From an uncultured Candidatus Saccharibacteria bacterium (GTDB lineage Bacteria > Patescibacteriota > Saccharimonadia > Saccharimonadales > Saccharimonadaceae): a DNA stretch of 63,903 nt. The position numbers and the translations under genes were made by a program. The stretch covers positions 1 through 63,903 of the forward strand of contig CAMJKD010000007.1 of NCBI GenBank assembly GCA_946406315.1, read 5' to 3'. Of this stretch, positions 39,351-47,630 are shown in pieces. Position 1 is the first letter of the stretch; the number at the start of each line of letters is the position of its first letter. The notes under the pieces are model-generated. The model did no database searches. It was given only the letters and a program-made list of their open reading frames with translations, and had not been told where the DNA came from.

Positions 39351-40591
39351 ATGAGAAAAAAGTTATTATTCTATGCGCCCTTTTTCTGCTTTCTTCTATT
39401 GTTACAGCAATAGTGATTGCGCCAAATGTCTTACGTAACGATGAAGCTAAAAATGAGTCGGAGAACGCAACAATGAAGCCAGAAGAGAAAAATATACCAG
39501 AGCCAGAACCAGAGCCAATTGATCTTATCAAGGAAAAGCTCGACGCTATGACTTTAGACGAGAAAATCGCTCAGTTACTTATTGTCGAAAACAAAGGTAT
39601 TGCGGTTTCGGAAGCCGAAATCGAGCAGCTTAAAACGGTTCCGTATGGCGGCTATATTCTAATGGAGGGGAATTATAGCACCCTTTCTAATACTCGAAAA
39701 CTGGTTGAGAATTTACAGAAGAATGCGAAGACGCAGTTAATTATCGCGACCGACCAAGAAGGTGGTCTAGTGCAGCGAATAGCTAGAGTTACCGATAGGA
39801 CAGCTACGAATATCCCAAATATGTATCGACTTGGTGCAACGGGAAATAAGGCGCTTGCTCAAGATGTTGGGCGCGTAATGGCGGAAGAAATGCGTGCGAT
39901 TGGTATTAATGTTGATTTTGCGCCAGATGCTGACGTATATTCGGATCCGAATAATGTCGTTATTGGACCGCGTAGTTTTTCGAAAGACCCTCAGGTTGTT
40001 GCAGAGATGTCCGTAGCGCTTGCGCAGGGATTAGAGAAGAATGGCGTAATTGCGACATATAAACATTTTCCTGGACACGGCAATACTTCAACGGATTCGC
40101 ATTACAGTCTACCGATTATTCAACGTACGCGTGCCGAGTTAGATAAGAGCGATTTAGTGCCGTTTAGGTACGCTATTCGAAACGGGGCAAAAGTCATTAT
40201 GATTGGACATATAGCGCTGCCAAAAATAACTGGCGACAATACACCGGCAACGTTATCGTCGAAAATCAATACAGATATCTTACGTAAAGAGTTCAAATAT
40301 GAAGGTCTAATCGTATCCGATGGTATGAATATGGGCGCTTTAGCGAATAACTATCCAGAAACGGAAATCTATTATCGTGCCATTAATGCAGGCATTGATA
40401 TGGTTGTTCTACCAAGCAATCCAGAAATAGCAATGAAGAGCATTAAAGAGCACGTCTCCAAAGAACGCATTGATAAATCGGTTTACCGCATCCTTAAATT
40501 TAAAGACGATTATCTCAAAAATTATCAATATCTCGATGAATCATACTTCGGTAGCGCCGAGCATGCGCGCGTGATACAGCAGATTCCATAA
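39351..40591 (+). CDS. nagZ: Glycoside hydrolase family 3 beta-N-acetylhexosaminidase (NagZ-like); start in another frame
   Basis: Secreted or membrane-anchored GH3 enzyme that cuts terminal GlcNAc from peptidoglycan fragments. Family marks: ATDQEGGLVQRI, KHFPGHGNTSTDSH (the NagZ His/Asp loop), and the nucleophile Asp in VSDGMNMGA. The main frame is open from about 39338 but has no ordinary start before a GTG at 39413, which would cut into the signal peptide. An ATG at 39351 with AGAAGG upstream begins a signal peptide in the neighbouring frame: MRKK then, after a -1 shift on A AAA AAG (39355-39361), VIILCALFLLSSIVTAIVIAP in the main frame (about 414 residues in all). Without the shift a 20-residue peptide results. 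Programmed shift, mutation or a base lost in the A run are all possible. Confidence 0.8.
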
Positions 40592-40617
40592 TACTCGACC
40601 AATCTGTAAAAAGATGT

Positions 40618-40623
40618 TATGAT
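40618..40623 (+). promoter_or_regulatory. -10 box of lysS (leaderless)
   Basis: TATGAT ends 7 nt before the lysS ATG; TATAAA also overlaps the gap. No ribosome-binding site. Confidence 0.5.
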
Positions 40624-40630
40624 ATAAAAT

Positions 40631-42070
40631 ATGGCAACTCTTAAAGATTTTCGCGATGAAAGAATTCGCAAACTAAATGAACTCCGAGCGGAGGGTATCG
40701 ATCCGTATCCAGCACATTCCAACCGTAACACTAAAATCGGAGATATTCTTAAGAGTTTTGACAAGTATGCCGACAAGGACGTTTGTGTTGCCGGCCGAAT
40801 TGTAAGCATACGTAGTTTTGGTAAATTGGCTTTTGTAGTCATCGCTGATGATTCTGGTCGAATCCAGATTTTCCTCAAAGACGCCGCCGCGAAGTTTACG
40901 AAGAAACTTGATACTGGCGATTTTTTAGAAGCTTCTGGTAAAGTTGGTAAGACGAAGACTGAAGAGATTTCTGTATTCTGCGATATGCCTCGTATCTTGA
41001 CGAAGGCTCTACGCCCACTTCCTGGTCGTGATGGTTTTACGAACAAGGAAGAACGTTTACGTCGTCGTTATGTCGATATGGCAGTTAACCCAGAAGTTCG
41101 CGAGCGCTTCATTCGTCGTTCGAAATTCTGGACCGCTACGCGCCAATTTCTAAATGACCACGGTTTTATTGAAATTAATATTCCAGTCCTCGAAGTTACG
41201 ACTGGTGGCGCTGACGCTAATCCGTTTGTTACTCATATGAATGCGCTTGACCAAGATTTCTATCTCCGTATTTCACATGAGCTCCCGTTGAAGCGACTAA
41301 TCGGCGGCGGTTACGAGCGCGTTTATGATATTGGCCCACGCTTCCGTAACGAAGGTATGGATGAAGAGCACCTCCCGGAACACGTAGCCATGGAGTCTTA
41401 TGCGGCTTATCAAGATTACGAAGAGGGTATGGCACTCTATGAAGAAATGATTAAATACGTTTGTAAAGAAACCTGGGGTACGCTTCAGTTTGAACATGAA
41501 GGCATGAAAGTTAATCTTGATTGTGAATGGCCAAAAGTTACCTTTGCGGACATTATTAAAGAAAACTTTGATATCGATGTTTTTAATCCGGACATTGAGA
41601 AGATTCATGACATCTTGCGTCAAAATAACGTTAAGTTTGATGAAAAAGCCGAAGCTTCACGCTTATTGGATTATCTTTGGAAGATTATTCGTAAGAAATC
41701 TGCTGGTCCGTTCTGGCTTATCCATGAACCAGTCGAGCTGTCACCTTTAGCGAAGAAACACGCCGAAGATCCACGCGTGACTGAGCGTTTTCATCCAGTT
41801 ATCTTTGGTACTGAGATGGGTAACGGCTTTTCTGAATTAAATGACCCGCTTGATCAGCTTGAACGCTTCCAGCGCCAACAGGCTATGCGCGATGCTGGCG
41901 ACGACGAAGCGCAAATGCTTGACATGGATTTTGTTGAGATGCTCGAATACGGTATGCCGCCAACTTGTGGCTGGGGCAATTCTGAACGTAATTTTTGGCT
42001 CTTTGAAGGCGTCTCTGCTCGTGAAGGTGTGCCATTTCCGCCAATGCGTCGTGACGATTCTGAAAAATAA
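40631..42070 (+). CDS. lysS: Lysine-tRNA ligase (class II)
   Basis: 479 residues. N-terminal OB-fold anticodon-binding domain (about residues 50-150), motif 1 around FLNDHGFIEINIPVLE, motif 2 in RVYDIGPRFRNEGMDEEHLPE (spans about 235-255), and motif 3 GWGNSERNFWLFEG near the C-terminus, where the usual Gly-Gly-Arg-Ile pattern is replaced by a diverged sequence (CGWGNSERN). Length is slightly short of the usual 500. Start has a -10 box 7 nt upstream. It lies between nagZ and dprA, same direction. Confidence 0.92.
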   Translation: MATLKDFRDERIRKLNELRAEGIDPYPAHSNRNTKIGDILKSFDKYADKDVCVAGRIVSIRSFGKLAFVVIADDSGRIQIFLKDAAAKFTKKLDTGDFLEASGKVGKTKTEEISVFCDMPRILTKALRPLPGRDGFTNKEERLRRRYVDMAVNPEVRERFIRRSKFWTATRQFLNDHGFIEINIPVLEVTTGGADANPFVTHMNALDQDFYLRISHELPLKRLIGGGYERVYDIGPRFRNEGMDEEHLPEHVAMESYAAYQDYEEGMALYEEMIKYVCKETWGTLQFEHEGMKVNLDCEWPKVTFADIIKENFDIDVFNPDIEKIHDILRQNNVKFDEKAEASRLLDYLWKIIRKKSAGPFWLIHEPVELSPLAKKHAEDPRVTERFHPVIFGTEMGNGFSELNDPLDQLERFQRQQAMRDAGDDEAQMLDMDFVEMLEYGMPPTCGWGNSERNFWLFEGVSAREGVPFPPMRRDDSEK

Positions 42071-42117
42071 CACACTTATGCTTCCCTTAGGCTATACTAA
42101 GCAACTATCATATCTTC

Positions 42118-42970
42118 ATGAAATATGAAGAATGTAATTTTGAACACGATTTTATTCAACCGTTGGCTAATATTCCTGAACCGCCAAGCCATTTGTGGTA
42201 TCGAGGCAAAATACCGAAACGACCAAAAGGTCAGAAGGTCGTTAGTATTGTTGGCGCACGGCGCTGCACGCCCTATGGTGAGAATATTGCCTATAAGCTA
42301 GCTTATGATTTGGCAAGAATGGGAATAATAATTGTGAGCGGCTTAGCGTACGGTATCGACTCGTGTGCGCATCGTGGGTGTCTTTGATGCAGGAGGGGTA
42401 ACTGTCGCCATATTAGGCACGCCAATCGATAAAATATATCCCCAAAGTAATCTTGGGCTCGCTCAACGCATCTTGGAAAAGGGAGCTATCATATCGGAAT
42501 ACCCTACTGGCACTAAAACAAAGCCGAGCCACTTTCTTGATCGGAATCGAATAGTATCTGGCGTAGCGGATGTTGTGGTTATCGTAGAGGCTTCTAGGCA
42601 GTCTGGAACCATGCATACGGCAGCGCGCGCCGTTGATCAGGGCAAAGGGTTATATGTCGTTCCTGGCGATATTACGCGTCCAATGTCAATGGGTTGTAAT
42701 AAGATGTTAAACAAATCGGCTAATTGTTATGTTGATTTTGACAGTTTTGTTCGAGAGGCGTTAAATATGAATCCTAAGATTCGAAGACAAATACGACTTT
42801 CAAGTGCTGAAAACGATATCATAAAACAAATAAAACAAGGTGTTTTGTTGGGCGACGAGATTGCTCGGAACTTAAATCTTGAAATTTCGGAATTTAATCA
42901 CCTTATTACCGTGTTAGAGATGAAAGGGATTGTTAATCCTCTTGGCTGCAATAACTGGGGTCTTGCTTAA
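42118..42970 (+). CDS. dprA: DNA-processing protein DprA, split by a +1 frameshift at CTT TGA
   Basis: DprA loads RecA onto incoming DNA in natural transformation. The first frame (42118-42387) encodes the Rossmann-fold start with SIVGARRCTPYG and VSGLAYGIDSCAHRGCL, then stops at TGA (42385-42387). The rest continues in the +1 frame: DAGGVTVAILGTPIDKIYP, LDRNRIVSGVADVVVIVEA and a C-terminal winged helix (about residues 230-283). Skipping one T at 42385 restores one continuous protein of 283 residues with all DprA motifs. The site GGGTGTCTTTGA resembles the RF2 (prfB) recoding site GGGGGTATCTTTGA. Either programmed +1 frameshifting or a single-base insertion. A TATCAT (42106-42111) ends 6 nt before the ATG. 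Confidence 0.85.
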
Positions 42971-43023
42971 GATTATGCTTATGGTAAAATATAAATATAA
43001 TTCAAAAGGGCATCAATCTAAAA

Positions 43024-43935
43024 ATGGCAAATAAAGTAATGATTGTTGGTACTGGCAATGTCGGCATGAGCTTTGGCTATGCTCTAGTTCACCAACGCAC
43101 GAGCGTAAACGAGCTTATATTAGTAGATATTAATACCGAAGATGCGGAGGGTGAAGCGATTGATTTGCGTGACACTCTCGCCGTATCTCCTAGCTACCTA
43201 AAAATCCGTAGTGGCTCCTATGCTGATGCTGGCGATTGCGACTTAATCGTAATTACTGCTGGCGTTCCGCAAAAACCAGGAGAAACTCGCATGGACTTAC
43301 TGAAGAAAAATGCCGCCATCTTTAAAGACATGATTGGTCAAATTATGGATGCCGGTTTCGATGGTATCTTTGTTGTCGTAAGCAATCCGATGGATGTTCT
43401 TACTTATCTAACTTGGCGCTACTCTGGTCTTCCAGCCGAACGTGTCATCGGCTCTGGCACTGTACTAGATTCTGCACGTCTTCGCTTCCGTCTCAGTCAG
43501 CGCTTACATGTGCATCCAAAGAATATCCACGCTTATCAAGTTGGCGAACATGGTGATACGGAATTTGCTATTTGGAGTAGCGCGAACGTGGGCTGTCAGC
43601 CTATTACTGATCTCCTCAGTAAGGAAGAACTAAATGAGATTGAAGATTACGCCCGTAAAGAAGCCTATACGATTATTGAAAAGAAAGGCGCAACTTATTA
43701 TGGTATTGGTAGTTGTTTGGCGTCGATTACGAACTGTATTATGAACGACGAACAGCGCGTTATGTCCGTTAGTACCTATGATGAGATGAGTAACACTTAC
43801 AACGGTTTTCCAGCCGTTATTGGACGCTACGGCGTCATTCGTCGTCTTGGTCTCAAGCTTAATCGTGAAGAGCAGGAGAAGCTAAATAAGAGCATTAAGA
43901 CGCTCCAGGAAGCCATTAAGGAAGTGGAATCCTAA
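43024..43935 (+). CDS. ldh: L-lactate dehydrogenase
   Basis: NAD-dependent enzyme of 303 residues reducing pyruvate to lactate, the last step of homolactic fermentation. Rossmann motif VGTGNVGMSFGYA (residues 8-20), substrate loop AGVPQKPGETRMDL with the Gln that favours pyruvate over oxaloacetate (malate dehydrogenase has Arg there), VVSNPMDVLTY, and the catalytic His in GEHGDTEFAIW (about 178). Start follows AAAAGGGCATC. Followed by its own terminator. The only central-metabolism gene in the window; supports a fermentative life. Confidence 0.94.
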   Translation: MANKVMIVGTGNVGMSFGYALVHQRTSVNELILVDINTEDAEGEAIDLRDTLAVSPSYLKIRSGSYADAGDCDLIVITAGVPQKPGETRMDLLKKNAAIFKDMIGQIMDAGFDGIFVVVSNPMDVLTYLTWRYSGLPAERVIGSGTVLDSARLRFRLSQRLHVHPKNIHAYQVGEHGDTEFAIWSSANVGCQPITDLLSKEELNEIEDYARKEAYTIIEKKGATYYGIGSCLASITNCIMNDEQRVMSVSTYDEMSNTYNGFPAVIGRYGVIRRLGLKLNREEQEKLNKSIKTLQEAIKEVES

Positions 43936-43947
43936 CATAAATGAAGG

Positions 43948-43979
43948 ATAGCACCTCGATATTGAAAGGTGCTATTTTG
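43948..43979 (+). terminator. Terminator of ldh
   Basis: ATAGCACCT ... AGGTGCTAT followed by TTTGA. Confidence 0.8.
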
Positions 43980-44007
43980 ATTCACTTGTAAAAAATCAGA
44001 AAAATTA

Positions 44008-44013
44008 TATAAT
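44008..44013 (+). promoter_or_regulatory. -10 box of the PIN-TRAM gene (leaderless)
   Basis: TATAAT ends 7 nt before the ATG at 44021; no ribosome-binding site. Confidence 0.6.
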
Positions 44014-44020
44014 ATATAGT

Positions 44021-44791
44021 ATGGACTTATTATTAATTATTATTTTGGTGGCAATTTTTATTGAAACCACCGTAATCGCCGTTAAATTATTTAAAAACGG
44101 TAATTCACGCATAAGTAGTAACGCGCGCCGCAAAGTATTCGTCGACACTTCAACCTTGATGGATGGTCGTATCCTTTCTGTTGCCAAAGCAGGGTTCTTG
44201 GGTGACGACGTCTTAGTTCCGCGCTCCGTCATTCGTGAATTACAACTTTTAGCAGACGGTTCCGATACCGACAAGCGTGCTCGTGCTCGCTTTGGGCTAG
44301 ATATCGTTAACGAGCTCGAGCGCACCGAGCTATCGCACGTTGAAATATATGCAGATAGCCTAGAGCGTACTAAAGTAGACGAACGTCTTATCGAATTGGC
44401 TAAAGAGTATCACGGTATTATTTTGACTAACGATTTTAATCTCATGAAAGTCGCTGCTACCGAAAAAGTTGATGCAATCAATATTAATGACCTTGCGCAA
44501 GGTCTGCGCAGCGAATATCTTCCTGGAGATAAGCTTCAAGTTAAGATTATTAGCGTGGGTAGCAATCCACATCAAGGGGTAGCGTATTTACCGGACGGGA
44601 CAATGGTAGTAGTAGATAATGCCGAACGTTTTGCTGGCAAAAACCAGCAAATTGAAATTGAATTCGTACGTTATTTGCAGACTAGCGCTGGAAAAATGAT
44701 GTTTGCAAAAATTGCTGAACGTCCGAGTAAACAAACTAAAACAACTAGAAAGAAACTCGGTAATAAGCGAAAAGTTCAGAAAAAACATTAA
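44021..44791 (+). CDS. Membrane-anchored PIN and TRAM domain protein (YacL-like)
   Basis: 256 residues: one N-terminal membrane helix (3-24), a PIN nuclease-fold domain (about 38-165) with conserved acidic residues in VFVDTSTLMDGR and ILTNDFNLM, then a TRAM RNA-binding domain (about 165-230, LPGDKLQVKIISVG...QGVAYLPDGTMVVV) and a basic Lys/Arg tail. The combination is known from the YacL family of Gram-positive bacteria, thought to act on RNA at the membrane; the substrate is unknown. Starts 7 nt after a TATAAT. Its stop codon is part of a terminator shared with the convergent PBP gene. Confidence 0.88.
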   Translation: MDLLLIIILVAIFIETTVIAVKLFKNGNSRISSNARRKVFVDTSTLMDGRILSVAKAGFLGDDVLVPRSVIRELQLLADGSDTDKRARARFGLDIVNELERTELSHVEIYADSLERTKVDERLIELAKEYHGIILTNDFNLMKVAATEKVDAININDLAQGLRSEYLPGDKLQVKIISVGSNPHQGVAYLPDGTMVVVDNAERFAGKNQQIEIEFVRYLQTSAGKMMFAKIAERPSKQTKTTRKKLGNKRKVQKKH

Positions 44792-44820
44792 TGAAACCCC
44801 CTGTGAAGGGGGTTTCATTA
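44789..44820. terminator. Bidirectional terminator made from two stop codons
   Basis: Perfect 13-bp inverted repeat: arms 44789-44801 and 44808-44820 around a TGTGAA loop. The first three bases are the TAA stop of the PIN-TRAM gene and the last three the TAA stop of the convergent PBP gene. Neither strand has a long T run, so strength rests on the stem. Confidence 0.8.
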
Positions 44821-47544
44821 GTCGGCTGCGCCAGTTGCGGTAGTAGTATATCCTGCTTTGTCTACTACTTTGAAACTGATGCTCGTCGGTTTCGTGCTAG
44901 TAATATACTCCGTCGTTCCACTAGATGCGCCCAGACCGCCACTCTTTACGGTCTGACCATTTACTACTAAAGTATAGCTTTCAAGCTCGAAGGTTCCGAA
45001 GTTTGCAGTTGCAGATACGGTCCAACTCTCGTCCTCTCCTTCGCCAGAACTCGATACGCTAATTGATGCGCTTGGGCGCTTGTCGTTACAGCTATGTACG
45101 TCATCCTTAGCGTTTGGATTATATTCACCAGCGTTAAAAGTCTCTTTCTTCGTCATTGGGTCAATGACTTTTGTGACATCCGCTGTAACTTTTGTTTCTT
45201 CAGGAGTGCAGCTTGTAGCTAATTTCTTGCTGATCCTGTCGAATGTCTTTTTCTCTGAGGAAATTCCGGAGCTCTTTTGGGTATACCAGCTTGGCCAGTA
45301 ATCGTATACGCCATTGATGGTCGTATGCTTTATGCCGCTCGGTACATCAAACTGCTGCCCTTTCTTCCATTTACCGTCTTTAGCGTAAACCTGATTGTGT
45401 ACTGGGCTAATATAGGCGGAGCTAATTGCAAAGACGATATCGTGCGTATCATTCGTAAGAACTCTACCGTCATGGTTACCGCTCCAAATCGCCGTAGCCA
45501 ACACGGGCGATACGGTAAGAATCCAAGAGTCTTTTGCGCGACCGTTACCATTTTCTGAAGTACCTGTTTTTGCGCCGAATACAACATCCCCTGAATTCGA
45601 GCAGAAGCCTGGGTTATGGGCTAGGTAATAACCGAAAGTGAAGTTGCGTGAATCGCAATCGGTTAAGATGCTCGTTGTCATATAGGCAACTTCCTCATCG
45701 ACTACTCGTGTGCCCTTAGTGTCTTCCCATGCATCAATTATATCGCCAGTGGAATTCTTAATTTCAAGCCAATAGACTAAATCTTTATATACACCGCCGC
45801 GCGCTAAGCTTGCGTAAGCGTTAGCGTGTTCGACTGGCTTAACGGAACAACCGCCGCCAATTGCCATTGAGAGACCGGCCGTTTCACCATTCGCGCAGTA
45901 AGATTTATCGCCTAAATCATGTGCAACCTTTAAGCTATTATCGATTCCGTTAATGTATAGAGCTTTAATAGCTGCAATATTCAACGATCCAGCCAATGAG
46001 CGACGAATTGTAATATTGCCATAGAATCTACCATCATAGTTCTTAACGCTACAATTACCTACTGTACCTGCACAGTAAATCGAGTTAATGTTTTCGTCGC
46101 GCAGAATACTGCCTGGAGCGTAGTTTACGCCTGTACGTTTCATGAATAGTGGCGTGTAGTCAATAATTGGCTTAATCGAAGATGCCGGCTCTAGTAGTGC
46201 GGTCGTAGCATTAACTTGACCATATCCCTGCTTGTTCCAGTCGACGCTGCCGACCATTGTGATTACTTGACCAGTTTCTACGTCTACTGATACAAGCGAA
46301 GCATTATCGGCACCATTAATATAGAAGACCTTTTGACCAGCTTTTACGGCGGCTTCGCCGATTTGTTGTGCGCGATAGTCAAGTGTAGTTTTAATCACGA
46401 AACCACCCTCGCGCATAGTCTTAATACCGAACTTCTTTTCTAGCTGGTCTTTAACTTCAAGCACGAACCAAGGCGCCTTCATGCCAGCATATTGATTTTG
46501 CTCTGGCTGGATTTTTTCAAGAATATCAATTTCTCGAGCTTTTTTAGCCTGCTCTTTAGTAATGTAGCCCATATCGACCATAGCATTTAACACGAGATGC
46601 TGGCGATTGATAAGTGCTTCATTTCCGGCCGTGTTATATGGATTTAATACGCCCGGGTTATTAGGAATAGCGGCCAACAAAGCAGACTCGGCTAAATCGA
46701 GGTCTTTAGCACTCTTATTGAAGTAGGTTTGGGCCGCCGATTCGACGCCGTTACGACGACCGCCATAAGGAGATTCGTTTAGGTATAGTGTAATAATCTG
46801 TTCCTTACTGTACATTTTTTCGACTTCAATAGCGAGAATCATTTCCTTAATCTTACGTGGAATACCTGAAAAAGAACGATCTTTAGCTTCGTCGGAAAAG
46901 TAGACTTGCTTAATCAATTGCTGCGTAAGAGTAGAGCCACCTTGTACGTCTCCGCGTTTTAATAAAGTGACATAAGCCGCACGCGCAATACCGCCTAAAT
47001 CAATACCGGAGTGATTGTAGAAATTTTTATCCTCAATCGCTACCGTCGCTTGGCGCATATAGGTTGAAATATCGCTTCCATCAACTACGAGACGATAGTC
47101 GCCGCTACCTCGATCCTCCCAAAGTAATTCGCCATTACGGTCATAGTAAGTATTGACGGTGTTTTGGACGCGACTAGCGAGCTCTTCTGGATCAATGGCT
47201 GCAAGATCTTTCTTAAAGTATAGGAATAAGCCGCCGATAGCTATTATTAATAATAATATACAGGCGGCAAAGAATTTGAGAATTCTAATTAAGCCCTCTC
47301 TGGAAAAGATAGCTTTAAAAACACGATCCGGTCTAAGTCGCGCAAAAAAGCGCAAAATAGGGTTTTTTGGTAATTTAGCCAATTCCTCAGCCTTCTTACG
47401 CGCACGCATATCTTCCTTAACGCGACGTTTATATGCCAAGTTTGAATACAGGCTCATTCCGTTCTTTTTAGTCGATTTTTTAACCGACCTTTTTGCTTCG
47501 GATTTGGCCCTTTTCTTATTTCTCGCAGTTCTAAGTTTTGCCAT
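44818..47544 (-). CDS. Bifunctional class A penicillin-binding protein
   Basis: Peptidoglycan glycosyltransferase-transpeptidase of 908 residues. Basic cytoplasmic tail of about 90 residues, one membrane helix (about 92-116), a GT51 domain with VAIEDKNFYNHSGID (catalytic Glu about 169) and GGSTLTQQLIKQ, and a transpeptidase domain with the Ser of SSIK (about 455) and KTGTSENGN (about 660). The C-terminus adds a Ser/Thr-rich linker and an Ig-like beta domain (about 820-908). The frame opens at 47559, but the ATG at 47544 lies 6 nt after a TATAAT and begins MAKLRTARNKK, so it is chosen. With UppS, NagZ and sortases it implies a real peptidoglycan wall. Confidence 0.94.
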   Translation of the reverse strand: MAKLRTARNKKRAKSEAKRSVKKSTKKNGMSLYSNLAYKRRVKEDMRARKKAEELAKLPKNPILRFFARLRPDRVFKAIFSREGLIRILKFFAACILLLIIAIGGLFLYFKKDLAAIDPEELASRVQNTVNTYYDRNGELLWEDRGSGDYRLVVDGSDISTYMRQATVAIEDKNFYNHSGIDLGGIARAAYVTLLKRGDVQGGSTLTQQLIKQVYFSDEAKDRSFSGIPRKIKEMILAIEVEKMYSKEQIITLYLNESPYGGRRNGVESAAQTYFNKSAKDLDLAESALLAAIPNNPGVLNPYNTAGNEALINRQHLVLNAMVDMGYITKEQAKKAREIDILEKIQPEQNQYAGMKAPWFVLEVKDQLEKKFGIKTMREGGFVIKTTLDYRAQQIGEAAVKAGQKVFYINGADNASLVSVDVETGQVITMVGSVDWNKQGYGQVNATTALLEPASSIKPIIDYTPLFMKRTGVNYAPGSILRDENINSIYCAGTVGNCSVKNYDGRFYGNITIRRSLAGSLNIAAIKALYINGIDNSLKVAHDLGDKSYCANGETAGLSMAIGGGCSVKPVEHANAYASLARGGVYKDLVYWLEIKNSTGDIIDAWEDTKGTRVVDEEVAYMTTSILTDCDSRNFTFGYYLAHNPGFCSNSGDVVFGAKTGTSENGNGRAKDSWILTVSPVLATAIWSGNHDGRVLTNDTHDIVFAISSAYISPVHNQVYAKDGKWKKGQQFDVPSGIKHTTINGVYDYWPSWYTQKSSGISSEKKTFDRISKKLATSCTPEETKVTADVTKVIDPMTKKETFNAGEYNPNAKDDVHSCNDKRPSASISVSSSGEGEDESWTVSATANFGTFELESYTLVVNGQTVKSGGLGASSGTTEYITSTKPTSISFKVVDKAGYTTTATGAAD

Positions 47545-47550
47545 TACTAT

Positions 47551-47556
47551 ATTATA
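47551..47556 (-). promoter_or_regulatory. -10 box of the PBP gene (leaderless)
   Basis: TATAAT on the minus strand, 6 nt before the ATG at 47544; no ribosome-binding site. It decides the start codon. Confidence 0.6.
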
Positions 47557-47630
47557 CACTATGAAATTCGTTTTGTGTTAAATCATAAGCATTTTACACC
47601 TCTTATAAAATAGGTTAAAATATATAAATT

